Counted from the stretch's first letter, positions 1 through 9,376 are shown. The stretch: DNA of 54,555 bases from Clostridiales bacterium (GCA_017617295.1 JAFZWN010000036.1:1-54555); one strand, 5' to 3'. Notes: a model not told the origin generated them from the letters alone. Numbers and translations: made by a program.

Positions 1-1041
1 GTCGTCGATCTGTCCGAGCACGCGCAGGTCGGATTCGAACAACATCTTGATGTTGTTGATGCCGTACTTGAGCATGGCGATACGATCGATACCGATACCG
101 AAAGCGAGTCCGGAATAGACATTGCTGTCGATCCCGCAGCCGTCGAGTACTTTCTTGTTTACAACGCCTGCACCGAGGACCTCGATCCAGCCGGTTCCCT
201 TACAGAGCTTGCAGCCCTTTCCGCCGCACTGAAAGCACGATACGTCTACTTCGACCGAAGGCTCCGTGAACGGAAAGTATGAAGGACGTAGCCTGGTCCT
301 GGTCTCCTCTCCGAAGATCTTCTTTACGAATACGTCGAGCATACCCTGAAGGTCGCAGAGCGTGATGCCCTTATCTACTACGAGTCCTTCCATCTGGGAG
401 AACATCGGGGAGTGCGTGGCATCGTCATCGGAACGGAATACCTTACCGGGAGAGATGATCTTGATGGGAGGCTGCTGCGCTTCCATTACGTGGATCTGAC
501 CCGCAGATGTCTGCGTACGCAGAAGGAATTCGGGACTTAAATAGAACGTGTCCTGCATATCTCTCGCGGGGTGATCCTGAGGGATATTAAGAGCAGTGAA
601 GTTATAGTAATCTGTCTCGATCTCATTTCCTTCGTAGATGGAGAAGCCCATCGAACCGAAGATGTCCACGATCTGGTTCCTTACCTGTGTATTGGGATGG
701 AGATTACCCTTCTTCTGCTTCTTTGAAGGAAGCGTGACATCGATGGCCTCTGCTTCGTAACGGGCCTTCTGTTCCTTCTCCTTGAACTCGGCATCCAGGG
801 CATCGAACTTGTCCTGTGCCCAGTTCTTGATCTCGTTGACCATCTTGCCGTAATCGGCCTTGAGCTCCTTCGGGATCTTTCCCATCTCCTTCATGAGGGA
901 TCCGATCTTACCCTCCTTGCTGTCCATGACACTCTTCTTGTATTCATAGACGCCCTTGGAACTGCTGATAGTCGTCAGGTCGCTCTCGATCTGACTTCTG
1001 ATCTGCGATAACTTCTCATTCAATTCACTGAGTTCAGCCAT
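1..1041 (-). CDS. pheS: Phenylalanyl-tRNA synthetase alpha subunit, 3' end cut by window edge
   Basis: Charges tRNA-Phe as the alpha half of the alpha2-beta2 class II synthetase in the cytoplasm. The frame is open from the ATG at 1041 down to base 1, giving 347 residues, close to the usual family length, so only a few C-terminal residues are missing. An N-terminal coiled-coil arm (about residues 1-100, rich in K and E) is followed by the class II core, with [34 protein letters not shown] and the C-terminal [10 protein letters not shown] motif. The Cys-rich stretch [17 protein letters not shown] is typical of bacterial PheS. A good ribosome site (gaggagg) precedes the ATG. pheT would be expected just beyond the left edge. 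The gene is controlled by the T-box leader upstream. Identification is secure from motifs. Confidence 0.97.
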   Translation of the reverse strand, partial: MAELSELNEKLSQIRSQIESDLTTISSSKGVYEYKKSVMDSKEGKIGSLMKEMGKIPKELKADYGKMVNEIKNWAQDKFDALDAEFKEKEQKARYEAEAIDVTLPSKKQKKGNLHPNTQVRNQIVDIFGSMGFSIYEGNEIETDYYNFTALNIPQDHPARDMQDTFYLSPEFLLRTQTSAGQIHVMEAQQPPIKIISPGKVFRSDDDATHSPMFSQMEGLVVDKGITLCDLQGMLDVFVKKIFGEETRTRLRPSYFPFTEPSVEVDVSCFQCGGKGCKLCKGTGWIEVLGAGVVNKKVLDGCGIDSNVYSGLAFGIGIDRIAMLKYGINNIKMLFESDLRVLGQIDD

Positions 1042-1074
1042 GTTTTCCTCCTCTTTCTTAATTGCCGGTAATAC

Positions 1075-1350
1075 AAAAATCCCATGGCAACATGTCATTG
1101 CCATGGGACGAATTCGCATATATATCGCACCTTCGCGGTACCACCCATGTTCGGAAAGCTTTTCTTTTCCTTCCGCACTTATCCGCGCCTTTAATGCTGC
1201 GCCTGCATCCGCTTAGTCAGCCGTGACGGCCGTTTCCGACGGAACACTCCGATGTTGAAATTCATCTTATTACCCCTGGGCCGTGCTTTCAGCCGGTGAC
1301 ACGACTCTCTTTGCCTGTCATAAAAAGACTACTTACGCATCTTCATAGTA
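1075..1350 (-). promoter_or_regulatory. T-box leader (tRNA-Phe sensing riboswitch) of pheS
   Basis: On the minus strand the conserved T-box sequence TGGGTGGTACCGCG lies at 1134-1147. It is followed by a terminator hairpin with arms CCCATGGCAA/TTGCCATGGG (1081-1107) and the tail ATTTTTG. Upstream is a stem I-like region in which the sequence GATGAATTTCAACATC carries a TTC (Phe) triplet at 1257-1259 in the specifier-loop position. In this family, uncharged tRNA pairs with the specifier and the T-box bulge and stabilises an antiterminator. The Phe specifier agrees with the downstream gene. Confidence 0.93.
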
Positions 1351-1356
1351 GAACCG

Positions 1357-1385
1357 ATTGTACATAGACGGCCGCCAAAAGTCAA
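1357..1385 (-). promoter_or_regulatory. SigmaA-type promoter of the pheS T-box transcript
   Basis: Minus strand: TTGACT (1380-1385), exactly 17 bp, then TACAAT (1357-1362). The predicted start near 1350 sits at the beginning of the T-box leader. Confidence 0.8.
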
Positions 1386-1482
1386 GGGAATCGGGCATTG
1401 CATCTCCTGTCTCCCCGCCTCCCCGGACGGAAGCCGTTTTAAGCCCCGCCGCCCGTGAATGATCCCGGCCCCGCGCCGCCCC

Positions 1483-1504
1483 TTTTTCGAAATATATCGA
1501 AAAA
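1483..1504. promoter_or_regulatory. Inverted repeat upstream of the 1571 gene promoter
   Basis: TTTTTCGA, 6 nt, TCGAAAAA: a perfect 8-bp dyad ending 13 bp before the -35 box of the next promoter. It could be an operator, or a weak terminator between the divergent genes. Nothing in the sequence decides between these. Confidence 0.35.
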
Positions 1505-1517
1505 CGATAAAAATATA

Positions 1518-1546
1518 TTGAAATTCACGACAGAACGTCGTATACT
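1518..1546 (+). promoter_or_regulatory. SigmaA-type promoter of the PEBP-like membrane protein
   Basis: TTGAAA (1518-1523), 17-bp spacer, TATACT (1541-1546). The AAGGGGGA ribosome site follows at about 1556-1562 and the ATG is at 1571. Confidence 0.75.
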
Positions 1547-1570
1547 GTTGTCAAAAAGGGGGACACGGAT

Positions 1571-2773
1571 ATGGGACCTAAGATAAAATACGACCTCAGT
1601 ACTGCGAAGATCATCAGGATCTTCATGATCGTTTTCGTCAGCATTTTCGTTTTGAGCCTGCTGCTTACCTTTTATCTCGATTCATATAAGCTCTCCGAAG
1701 TCCCGGTGGGACTCACAGTCATCGACGCATTTTTCCTCTACGTAAGCGCTCCCCTGTCACTTCTGTTCATCAGCCTTTTCGTCGAATCATCCGTATATAT
1801 CGGAAGGCTTCGAAATAACGGTTTTAAGGTACCGTATAAGAAGTCCGAATACGGAAATATGCTCGGTAATGTTCCCAGAGGCGGCGAAGCGGTCACCAAC
1901 CGTTATGTCCGCGACAGTCTGATCGCCGCCTCCGTCTCCTTTACCGCATTCGCCGTTTCCGTGGTATTTGATATCCTGCTTTACAACAAGTGGAACAAGT
2001 TCGGCATCGAAGGAATGATCATACCGGTCATCTTTCTTATCATCCTTCAATGCATACTGTTCATTATCCCCGCGGGGGTCTTTCTCAATCAGAGAGATAC
2101 GTTCAGATATGTCGACAATGTCGATATCGGGGGCTCCAAAAAGGCCAGGACATGCATCACCTCAGCGATCCCTTTTATCGTGATAATGTCTCTAATCTCC
2201 GCTTTCGCGATAGTCCAGGTCAACAGCATGACCAGATATATCTACATGTCCAGGGAAGGCGGCCACGAGAAGACTTACGACGATCTTATAGCGGGCGCGA
2301 CAATGACGGTTACATCCGCCAGCCTGAACGGCGGTGTCTGGGATTCTTCAATAACCGACACTCCTGAGGGCAGCAACCTTAATCCGCAGCTTCATTTTGA
2401 ACCTGTAGAAGGCGCATCTTACTATCTCATCTATATGGTCGACATGAACGGGATGGTCGACATGAACGGGAATTACATTGTTCACTGGTATGCAACTTCC
2501 GTTACGCAGACTGATATCGCCGAAGGCTCCGGCATCGGATCTTACCGCGGTCCGTATAATTATGAAGACGGACAGAGCGCTCATGCATATACGGTATTCG
2601 TTTTCGCGATGAAAGATGACCCCGATTCAGATTATCAGATCACCGTCGGCGAGAGAGGCTATGCCCCGGAATCCCTGTATTATTATCATCTTAACGTGAG
2701 CGACCGGGATACTCCCGTCTACGGAAACGTCCTGGCATACGGATATGTAAGCGGAACATACATGGCACAATGA
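1571..2773 (+). CDS. Membrane protein with C-terminal PEBP/YbhB-like domain
   Basis: A 400-residue protein. Residues 1-235 hold about five hydrophobic helices. Residues about 240-400 look like a phosphatidylethanolamine-binding protein (PEBP, YbhB/YbcL, Raf-kinase-inhibitor-like) domain: an N-terminal strand (TMTVTSASLNGG), NLNPQLHFEPVEGASYYLIYMVD, the central HWYATSV, then YRGPYNYEDGQSAHAYTVFVFAM. In the family these segments build the small anion-binding pocket. Bacterial PEBP proteins are usually soluble, so the membrane fusion is unusual. The domain call is from remembered family motifs and is moderately sure; the ligand is unknown. An 18-bp tandem duplication lies inside the domain. The start is supported by the AAGGGGGA site nine bases upstream and a well-placed promoter. 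Confidence 0.7.
   Translation: MGPKIKYDLSTAKIIRIFMIVFVSIFVLSLLLTFYLDSYKLSEVPVGLTVIDAFFLYVSAPLSLLFISLFVESSVYIGRLRNNGFKVPYKKSEYGNMLGNVPRGGEAVTNRYVRDSLIAASVSFTAFAVSVVFDILLYNKWNKFGIEGMIIPVIFLIILQCILFIIPAGVFLNQRDTFRYVDNVDIGGSKKARTCITSAIPFIVIMSLISAFAIVQVNSMTRYIYMSREGGHEKTYDDLIAGATMTVTSASLNGGVWDSSITDTPEGSNLNPQLHFEPVEGASYYLIYMVDMNGMVDMNGNYIVHWYATSVTQTDIAEGSGIGSYRGPYNYEDGQSAHAYTVFVFAMKDDPDSDYQITVGERGYAPESLYYYHLNVSDRDTPVYGNVLAYGYVSGTYMAQ
2435..2470 (+). repeat. Perfect 18-bp tandem duplication inside the PEBP-like domain
   Basis: The unit ATGGTCGACATGAACGGG occurs twice back to back and adds six residues (the protein reads MVDMNG twice). It lies where PEBP proteins have the short acidic loop after the DPD-like strand. 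The frame is kept, so it looks like a recent slippage or recombination event. Confidence 0.9.
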
Positions 2774-2838
2774 TATGTAAGCCCGGATAATATGGTAAAA
2801 TATCAGACAGATCAAGATCGTGGAACGGGGGAAAGAAG

Positions 2839-3645
2839 ATGTCTGAGTTGGCAGCTCCTGTAACATTAAAGTGCACCGTATGCGGCGGAAATATCGTTAA
2901 CGATTATCTCGCCGGAGCATGCATATGCGCTCATTGCGGAAACAAGTGGTCCATGGACGAACTGCTTCCGAACTATAGGGATTATTTCAAAGCTATCGAA
3001 CAGATCACCAAAGCCAACGATATCCTCGACGGAGATCCCAACCCCGTAGCAGCCGGACAGGCCAAGCTCATGTTCGAGCGCGCCTTTAACGACATCGACG
3101 ACCACCCGGACGCTGTCGCCCTGGATCTTATGAAGAGCTGCCGCGAAGGCATCGAGAAAGCCGACCGTATCTCCACCTATGCCAAGGGCATGAGTTTCTA
3201 CGAGAAAAAGGATTACTCACAGGCTATCGAAGAGTTCGAGAAAGTCAAAGACTACCGCGAATCCGAAAAGCTCATAAACGAGTGCAGGCGTCAGGTCGAG
3301 GCCAACCGCCAGAAGCACATCCCTCTGGCCATCATCGTCGGCATGATACTGCCCGCCATCCTCTGTATCTTCCTGAAAGAAAAAGCCGGCCTCCCCCTGT
3401 GGGCGGACATCCCGATTTTCCTGATCGCATCCTCGGGACTCGGCTATCTTATCTACAGAGAAGGCCCAGCCGCGATAATAATCGAGGTGCTGTCCTTCGT
3501 ATGCGTCATACCGCTGATACTGTACCTGATCCTGGCGTATGTGTTCCACATCGACCCGGGTCTCGCGACCATAATCTCCGTCGCCGCCCCCATAGTCGTA
3601 GCGGTCGTCCTCTCGCTCCTCTCCAAGGTCATGGAGAACAAGTAG
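2839..3645 (+). CDS. Zinc-ribbon, TPR-like membrane protein, function unknown
   Basis: A 268-residue protein with three parts. An N-terminal zinc-ribbon has Cys pairs C12-x2-C15 and C30-x2-C33 (CTVCGG and CAHCGNKW). A helical middle contains a TPR-like unit, about residues 115-155 (AKGMSFYEKKDYSQAIEEF). The C-terminal 110 residues form about four transmembrane helices. Zinc-ribbon plus TPR plus membrane anchors is a common layout in Clostridia proteins without assigned function. The start is at the ATG after GGGGGAAAGAAG. The gene follows the PEBP-like gene by 65 bp on the same strand and may be cotranscribed. The cytosolic zinc-ribbon and TPR suggest a protein-binding scaffold, which is inference only. 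Confidence 0.7.
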   Translation: MSELAAPVTLKCTVCGGNIVNDYLAGACICAHCGNKWSMDELLPNYRDYFKAIEQITKANDILDGDPNPVAAGQAKLMFERAFNDIDDHPDAVALDLMKSCREGIEKADRISTYAKGMSFYEKKDYSQAIEEFEKVKDYRESEKLINECRRQVEANRQKHIPLAIIVGMILPAILCIFLKEKAGLPLWADIPIFLIASSGLGYLIYREGPAAIIIEVLSFVCVIPLILYLILAYVFHIDPGLATIISVAAPIVVAVVLSLLSKVMENK

Positions 3646-3829
3646 GCGTTCCTGTCTGTTGCGCATTGTTTCCCTGGCTCGTCTACGGCCGCTCGCCGGC
3701 TGTTTACCCCTGAAACTTCGATTTTTCGAAAGCAAAATGCCCTGAAAATTTAAAAAAATCCGTTTCCCGATGATTTTTAGAAGCGTCTTTATGTTTTCAC
3801 TAAACATAATCTGCCATTAAAGCATTTTC

Positions 3830-3838
3830 TGTTAATAT
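3830..3838 (+). promoter_or_regulatory. Extended -10 element abutting the 3845 start codon
   Basis: TGtTAATAT ends six bases before the ATG at 3845, so transcription would begin at or beside the start codon. No -35 box and no ribosome site are visible, which suggests a leaderless mRNA. Confidence 0.4.
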
Positions 3839-3844
3839 AGATTT

Positions 3845-4342
3845 ATGGATACTTTTTCAGATGCATTATTAAGCGGTAAGACAGAGAAGATCCCCGACGG
3901 GTACGACTGGTTTGCGCCTCTTATCGGGGATTGGGACTGTGACTATTATGACGAATACGAAGGCCGCAGCCGTCATGTCAAAGGCGAGTGGATATTCAGA
4001 AGGATACTGGAAGGCTCGGGCATCCAGGATATCTTCATCTTTCCTTCGAGAGCGACCAAGGAGGCCTCGCCGGAACCCGACGGCGAATACGGGACTTCGC
4101 TTCGCATGTTTAACAACAGCAGCGGCTGTTACGATGTCGTCTACACCTGCGACCACTGCATGAAGAGACTTCAGTTCACAAGAGACGGCGGCAGGCTCGT
4201 CGGAAAGGTCCTGGACGATCCAGGCAACTTCTGGATCTTCAGTAATATCACGAATGACAGTTTTCTCTGGGAAAACGTCAGGATCGGCGAAGACGGAAAA
4301 AGAGAACTCGTCTGCGGGATAAAGGGAAAGCGCATCGGCTGA
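3845..4342 (+). CDS. Conserved hypothetical protein, DUF1579/lipocalin-like
   Basis: A 165-residue soluble protein with no signal peptide or membrane helix. The start of the fold (PLIGDWDCDYYDEYEGRSR, then KGEWIFRRILEGSGIQDIFI) resembles the GTW-type opening of DUF1579/lipocalin-like proteins: the GDW near the N-terminus and alternating strand pattern predict a small beta barrel. No catalytic residues are recognisable. It lacks a visible ribosome site and its ATG lies only six bases after an extended -10 sequence, so it may be translated from a leaderless message. It converges on the serine hydrolase at 4358. Family assignment is tentative. Confidence 0.65.
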   Translation: MDTFSDALLSGKTEKIPDGYDWFAPLIGDWDCDYYDEYEGRSRHVKGEWIFRRILEGSGIQDIFIFPSRATKEASPEPDGEYGTSLRMFNNSSGCYDVVYTCDHCMKRLQFTRDGGRLVGKVLDDPGNFWIFSNITNDSFLWENVRIGEDGKRELVCGIKGKRIG

Positions 4343-4357
4343 AGACCCGGATCCCTG

Positions 4358-5338
4358 TCACATCTCCGCGGTCATCGGTATAACGATGTCCTCGATAAAG
4401 TTGACGCGGTCAAAGATCCGGGGCTTGAATGTCCCCGTGACTCCGACTGATATCCTCTTTACAGGGTCGGCATAGATCACGTTGCCGCCGTCACCGATCG
4501 CGGCAAATATATCTCTGTCCTTATGCGGCCTGTACCACATATACCCGTACTGCATATCCCCGAAAGTCTTATCGAGCTGAAGATACGGAGCGGTCATTTT
4601 CGAGAGCCATTCGGATGAGACTATTCTTCTGCCCTCAAACATTCCTTCATCGATGATAAGCTGACCGATGCTGCTCATATCGCGCGCGGACAGACATAGT
4701 CCCCAGCCAGCGGTGACCGTGCCCTGAGGGTCGGAATACCATTCGTTGATGCGCGGCTTCTTTGTCATGAGATAATCGAACTGATCCTCCTTGCTGCTGG
4801 TGCCGTGGATCTTATGCCCGGGTATCTCCAGAGGCTCAAAGAGATATCTGTTGGCGAAGTCGATGCACTTCATTCCCGATGCATTTTCGATCATCCCCGC
4901 GAGGATCTGGATACCCAGAGTCGTGTACTTGAATTCCCCCGTTATCCCTGATCTTCCTCCGAGAAGATCGAGAGCTGCGAGCGTCCAGTCGGAAGACGTG
5001 CATACCTTTGTCCACGGCTCGGATCTGAACTTATACGGAGCGGTCATGGTGATAAGGTGCCTGATCGTGACATCTCCTATCGTCTTCTCGCCGCGCTTGA
5101 CCACGTACCCGTCAAAGAACTCGAGGACCTTCTGATCTTCGGATATTATGAACCCCTTATCGATGGCGATCCCGAGAAGGATCCCCATTATCCCCTTTGT
5201 GACCGACATGACGTTCACCGCATCGCCGGTCTTAAAGCCGCTCCTTCTGATATCGAGCACGGATCCGCCGTTTTTCCTGACATAGATCTGGCATATGTTG
5301 GATCCTTCGATCAACTGATGTAATTCCTGTTTATTCAT
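4358..5338 (-). CDS. Serine hydrolase of the beta-lactamase (class C/PBP-like) family
   Basis: A 326-residue enzyme of the Beta-lactamase (PF00144-type) family, which covers esterases, D-aminopeptidases and class C-like hydrolases. The nucleophile motif SVTK is at residues 45-48, and the second motif, normally YxN, reads YTT at 138-140. The GWGLCLSARDMSSIGQL segment is typical of the family. There is no signal peptide, so it is probably cytoplasmic and less likely to be a true antibiotic beta-lactamase. The replaced Asn in the second motif is seen in esterase-like members. It stands alone between the convergent gene at 4342 and the divergent gene at 5596. Substrate not predictable. Confidence 0.85.
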   Translation of the reverse strand: MNKQELHQLIEGSNICQIYVRKNGGSVLDIRRSGFKTGDAVNVMSVTKGIMGILLGIAIDKGFIISEDQKVLEFFDGYVVKRGEKTIGDVTIRHLITMTAPYKFRSEPWTKVCTSSDWTLAALDLLGGRSGITGEFKYTTLGIQILAGMIENASGMKCIDFANRYLFEPLEIPGHKIHGTSSKEDQFDYLMTKKPRINEWYSDPQGTVTAGWGLCLSARDMSSIGQLIIDEGMFEGRRIVSSEWLSKMTAPYLQLDKTFGDMQYGYMWYRPHKDRDIFAAIGDGGNVIYADPVKRISVGVTGTFKPRIFDRVNFIEDIVIPMTAEM

Positions 5339-5507
5339 AGTTTTTCCCTTTGCGAAATGTATTAGGGGACGTCCTCAGAAAGAAGGTTATCTTGATTAAA
5401 AATTCTTTTCAAGAGTTTTTTGAGAGATACCGGTTAAGAGGCAGCCGGAATAGTGAAATCGCAATAAAACCCTTCTGATTCTTTGGATAATCGGCTATAT
5501 CTCCTTA

Positions 5508-5516
5508 TGTTATAAT
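5508..5516 (+). promoter_or_regulatory. Extended -10 promoter of the acyltransferase-like gene
   Basis: TGtTATAAT, a perfect extended -10. Transcription would start near 5523. This rules out an in-frame ATG at 5521 and moves the start to 5596. Confidence 0.65.
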
Positions 5517-5595
5517 CCGCATGAGCAGAGTTTTTATATCGTGTTTTCGGCGTGGAATCCGGGACACGACAGCATGGATTACGGGGATACGGATC

Positions 5596-8052
5596 ATGAT
5601 TAATTTATTGATATGGATCTTAGCATTTACGGCTATAGTGGCAGTCACTGTTTTCACCGGGAAAAGAAAAGGCCTTGCTGCAACTGCATTACAGGATAAC
5701 GAAGCAAAAGCCATAGAAGCCTCGAAGAGCATTATGGCCGTATCGCTTATGCTGATGCTTATCCTGTATCCGCTGTTTTACTATAACGGACATGCATATG
5801 ACGCATTGATCCGTATAAGCAGATCAACCGAGCTTAAGACGAAACTGGAGATATTTTGGGAAACTGTAAGGCTCACCGGTGTCAGCCGCACGGATCAGGA
5901 AGGCAGCAGATATGATAATTCGGTCTATGCACAGATCATCTTAACATCGGTCTTTAATTTCTTTGCCGGTATGTATCTGTATAAAAAGGGTTTTGCCGTG
6001 AAACACAAGAAACTCTTTATCATTCCGGCCGCCGTATTGTTGATCAACGTTGTTCTTGCCGCTAAGGATCTCCATGACAGGTGTGCCGTCCGCCCGGATC
6101 TCGATAGACTCTTTTTTCTCGAAACATATGCTTTTGCGCTGTTCGAATCTTATGCGGGATACCTTTTGGGTTCGGCTCTGTCAGTAGTATCTTTATACAT
6201 CCTGTACCTTGTGTTGAGGAAGATCTTCAAGACCGATACGGTACCGCTTTTTGTGATCCTCGTACTGTCATTTTTCCCTTCATGCCTTTATTGGGGAAAC
6301 GGGATCACCGATCGCTCCGTTTATCTTAAGGAATTTGTATTCGGGGCAAATATCCCGTTATTTCCGATCGGAATGATCGTTATGCGGTTCGGGAAAAAGA
6401 TCCTGCCGGGATCAAAGAAGTCTTCTGCCGTCCATCTGGCTGTATGGACTACTCTCGGGACTCTGTCTTTTGCTTCGGTCTTTAAGCTTCAGACAGTCCT
6501 TATGAAGATCTGGGGTTACAGTTTGCCCTCGCATTCGGGTTGTTATATAGATCCCGTAACGGCCGGAAGAATCAGCGATTATCAGTTTTATTTCTTAAAA
6601 GCAGGCCGGATGACCGCTGTCCCGTGGCTGATATTCGGCCTTTCGATATCAATGATATTCCTGATCCTTGCGCTTTGGATAGGAACAGGCAACCGCGTTA
6701 CCGCTTTTTTGCGTAAGCATGCCTTCCCGATACTTGTTCTCCATCTGTCAAAGAACACCTTGTTCGCATACAAATTTAAGTGCGCAGATCCGCTGGATGA
6801 CCTGCTCACCGGAAGCATAAGCTATAAAGATATCCGGATCCTGGCACCTGTCTTATGGCTCGTACTATATGTTATCATCGCATATCTTATAACACGGTTT
6901 ATCCTTGATAAGATCAAGCCGTCCGTTAAGGCTTCCAAAGTTATAAAGGATGTTGCTCCGTCCGTTCCCGTGCCGGAAGAGGAGAAAACAAAAAATCCCG
7001 GGAAGACACGGAGAAAGATCATAAGATGCGCTGTCGTATTTGCGGTCCTGATATCGATCCTTCTGGGATATGGTATCGTGATGCGCAATTCGGATGTTAA
7101 CGGCTTTTGGGTATCTTATAATTCATCACGAAAGTACGTAGCTTATGTTCATGATAAGATGATCGATGTGTATCTGATCGGTTCAGACGGAAATATCTCA
7201 TCTCTGGCATGGGCCGGTTCCTTTGACACGGCAGAAGGATCTCCTTTATCGGCGGATTACAGGTCAACGTTCGATTCGCTTCGGACAAGTATATTATTGG
7301 GAGCATATCGAAGCTTTTCGAATTTCAGCGACTCTGTCTCGATAGATTATAAGATGGGAGTGCTGGCCATAAAAAACGGGGCGCTGAGAGGTGTCAGTTT
7401 TATAAGGTCTCTCAAACCCTATGATGAATGTATATCCCGGTACGAATACTATGAGAGTATAAAGGATGATGCTTCTTATGAACCGCGGTTCAGTCTCGGA
7501 AGGCAATGGGTCTTCCAGGATTATGAAGACGAATATGTTCACAGCCTTATCGCACTCGAGGTAACCAATCTTAATCCTTACAGGATAGCAGTTCCCTTGG
7601 TTTTATATTCCTGGCCGGGTAGGATGCAGTCACGGATAATGACATCCGGATCAATGGAACCCGGTGAGACGGCGATATTGATCTGCGAAGGCAGATGGGT
7701 GGATTCTGTTGCTCCCAACCCTTCGGATCTTAGATTCGTACTAAAGACTTCCAGCGAATTCTGCACATCTTTTTGCCGGGATGATCATTATGAGATAACG
7801 GATGTGGAAGTTACAAGTGATGCCGCGGGTATGGTCCGTTCAGTCCGTATCGATTACACGGCTGATGAAGAAGCCGTAGGGGATCGTGATCCGATAAACG
7901 TCATATTCTATAACGGTGATGATGTTGTCGGAGTCGGATATGAGATCATAGATGTTCCTGATGCGGCAGAGGGCGCCAACAGTATCGAGATATATCAGCT
8001 GACTCCGGTAAGCGTGGATGATTATGACAGGATAGAAGTGGAACTGCTTTAA
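5596..8052 (+). CDS. Large membrane protein, acyltransferase-3-like, with extracytoplasmic domain
   Basis: An 818-residue protein from the ATG at 5596; an earlier in-frame ATG at 5521 lies upstream of the predicted transcription start. Residues 1-450 contain about ten or eleven hydrophobic helices with short basic loops, resembling the membrane acyltransferase (Acyl_transf_3, OafA-like) fold that modifies surface sugars. I do not see the expected N-terminal His motif clearly, so this is tentative. A charged linker (about 450-475), one more helix (about 477-496) and a 320-residue beta-rich tail follow. The tail has two pieces that look like Ig or FN3-like strands (IALEVTNLNPYRIAVPLVLYS and VEVTSDAAGMVRSVRIDYTA). 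It converges on the HAD gene, ten bases away. It may be involved in cell-surface modification. Confidence 0.6.
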   Translation: MINLLIWILAFTAIVAVTVFTGKRKGLAATALQDNEAKAIEASKSIMAVSLMLMLILYPLFYYNGHAYDALIRISRSTELKTKLEIFWETVRLTGVSRTDQEGSRYDNSVYAQIILTSVFNFFAGMYLYKKGFAVKHKKLFIIPAAVLLINVVLAAKDLHDRCAVRPDLDRLFFLETYAFALFESYAGYLLGSALSVVSLYILYLVLRKIFKTDTVPLFVILVLSFFPSCLYWGNGITDRSVYLKEFVFGANIPLFPIGMIVMRFGKKILPGSKKSSAVHLAVWTTLGTLSFASVFKLQTVLMKIWGYSLPSHSGCYIDPVTAGRISDYQFYFLKAGRMTAVPWLIFGLSISMIFLILALWIGTGNRVTAFLRKHAFPILVLHLSKNTLFAYKFKCADPLDDLLTGSISYKDIRILAPVLWLVLYVIIAYLITRFILDKIKPSVKASKVIKDVAPSVPVPEEEKTKNPGKTRRKIIRCAVVFAVLISILLGYGIVMRNSDVNGFWVSYNSSRKYVAYVHDKMIDVYLIGSDGNISSLAWAGSFDTAEGSPLSADYRSTFDSLRTSILLGAYRSFSNFSDSVSIDYKMGVLAIKNGALRGVSFIRSLKPYDECISRYEYYESIKDDASYEPRFSLGRQWVFQDYEDEYVHSLIALEVTNLNPYRIAVPLVLYSWPGRMQSRIMTSGSMEPGETAILICEGRWVDSVAPNPSDLRFVLKTSSEFCTSFCRDDHYEITDVEVTSDAAGMVRSVRIDYTADEEAVGDRDPINVIFYNGDDVVGVGYEIIDVPDAAEGANSIEIYQLTPVSVDDYDRIEVELL

Positions 8053-8061
8053 ACCGTTTCC

Positions 8062-8829
8062 TCACTCCCCGAGCACGTTTTTCTTAAGCCAGCAGGCGAC
8101 GCCGTCTTCATCGTTACTTAATGTGATCTCGTCCGCGGCTTCACGGGCTGCAGGTACCGCATTCGCGACCGCCACTCCCGTGCCGCACATCTTGAGCATC
8201 TCGATATCGTTATCGTCATCTCCGAAAGCCGCCGTCTCCGGTAAACTGACCCCGCAGGCTTTGATGAGTTCGCTTATGGCGGTCGTCTTGCCCGAACCTG
8301 AAGGCATAAAGGAATACCACCTCTCACCTCTGTAAGTCTGGTACCGGCAGCCTATGGTATCCGCTATCTTTACGGCGATACTCTCATCAGGAAGTTCGAC
8401 CGCGATCTTATTCGATCTGACATTAAGATAAGAAGAGAGATCGTTATATACCGCTTTATAGAGTCTCGCAGACTCGGAGATATGAAGGCTGTTCCAGTAA
8501 ACGGTCTTTCCCGTCGCGACCGTGATCTCGCATCCGGGCACTTCATCCTGAAGCATCCTGACTATCCGGTCGGTGTCTTCCTCGCTGAACTCACATGAAT
8601 ATACCGTCTGCCCGTTCGAATGGATGAGCGTCCCGTCGGTGGTTATCTCGTAATCTGGCTTCAGGATATCGATGTATCTCTCGGCGCCTATCCAGTATCT
8701 GGCGGTCGCGATAGCGAAGATGACGCCCTTTCTCCTGCATTCCGCGATCACACGAAGCGTCTCATCCGAGATGCTGCCGTCCTGCCGGAGAAGCGTGTGA
8801 TCGAGATCGGTAAGAATCAGTTTGATCAT
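8062..8829 (-). CDS. HAD-superfamily phosphatase, Cof/YidA type
   Basis: A 255-residue soluble HAD hydrolase. Motif I is LTDLDHTLL, with nucleophile D8 and acid/base D10. The late motif (KTTAISELI) supplies the Lys, and the metal motif is FGDDDNDIEML. The C2-type cap between residues about 80 and 190 matches the Cof (IIB) subfamily, which dephosphorylates sugar phosphates, FMN or PLP. The exact substrate cannot be told from sequence. It is followed in the same direction by nothing close; the convergent neighbour ends ten bases from its stop. The hypothetical gene at 8858-9178 lies just upstream and is probably cotranscribed. Confidence 0.9.
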   Translation of the reverse strand: MIKLILTDLDHTLLRQDGSISDETLRVIAECRRKGVIFAIATARYWIGAERYIDILKPDYEITTDGTLIHSNGQTVYSCEFSEEDTDRIVRMLQDEVPGCEITVATGKTVYWNSLHISESARLYKAVYNDLSSYLNVRSNKIAVELPDESIAVKIADTIGCRYQTYRGERWYSFMPSGSGKTTAISELIKACGVSLPETAAFGDDDNDIEMLKMCGTGVAVANAVPAAREAADEITLSNDEDGVACWLKKNVLGE

Positions 8830-8857
8830 ATGGATAGATTATATCATCTAAAAGCTT

Positions 8858-9178
8858 TCAGGCAACTGCCGGCATCATCCATATAATTCTGTATGCGATC
8901 CTTCTTACGAATTTGTCTCCGTTGTCCTCGAGATCCACTCCGTCTGCGGTGCTCCTGTATGCGCTCTTTGCAAATTCGGTATTTCTGATGATCTCGGGAA
9001 CATACTTGAAGTTATTATATACATATGCGTGGGCGAAGATCTCGCAGGCAAGCTGTGACTCTGTCATTCCGGTAATGAGTTCTTCTTTGGCGATAGTCTT
9101 TGCCATCTCCCTGCAATAAGTTCTGTCATAGAGTTCCTGTGTCATGGGAATGTTCATGTATTTCTTATCGTTTGTCAT
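8858..9178 (-). CDS. Small hypothetical protein
   Basis: A 106-residue soluble protein, not recognised. It is mostly helical by composition, with a conserved-looking core AKEELITGMTESQLACEIFAHAYVYNNFKY, an acidic patch DGVDLEDNGD and a hydrophobic C-terminus (RIIWMMPAVA). No signal peptide. The start has a plausible ribosome site (gcgagga). It lies 28 bp upstream of the HAD phosphatase on the same strand and probably shares its transcript. Codon use is like the neighbours, and the low complexity that would suggest a spurious frame is absent. Confidence 0.65.
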   Translation of the reverse strand: MTNDKKYMNIPMTQELYDRTYCREMAKTIAKEELITGMTESQLACEIFAHAYVYNNFKYVPEIIRNTEFAKSAYRSTADGVDLEDNGDKFVRRIAYRIIWMMPAVA

Positions 9179-9376
9179 CTTCGTGTCCTCGCTTTTTGTT
9201 TGATGACTTAAGCTTAAGTGCGCGATGTTAATATCAAGCCAACATCACATAAAGAAAATGTTAAGACTTGGTTTGGATATTTTCGCTTTGATCATCATCA
9301 CAGGAAGGCTTGCCTTTTGCACGGGTTAACCTGAAATGAAACAGGATAACAGGATCGCCTGCGGCAACCTCCTGAT

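Noticed and set aside
4358..5338. Antibiotic-resistance beta-lactamase
   Set aside because: No signal peptide and an altered YxN motif; the family is dominated by housekeeping esterases and peptidases.
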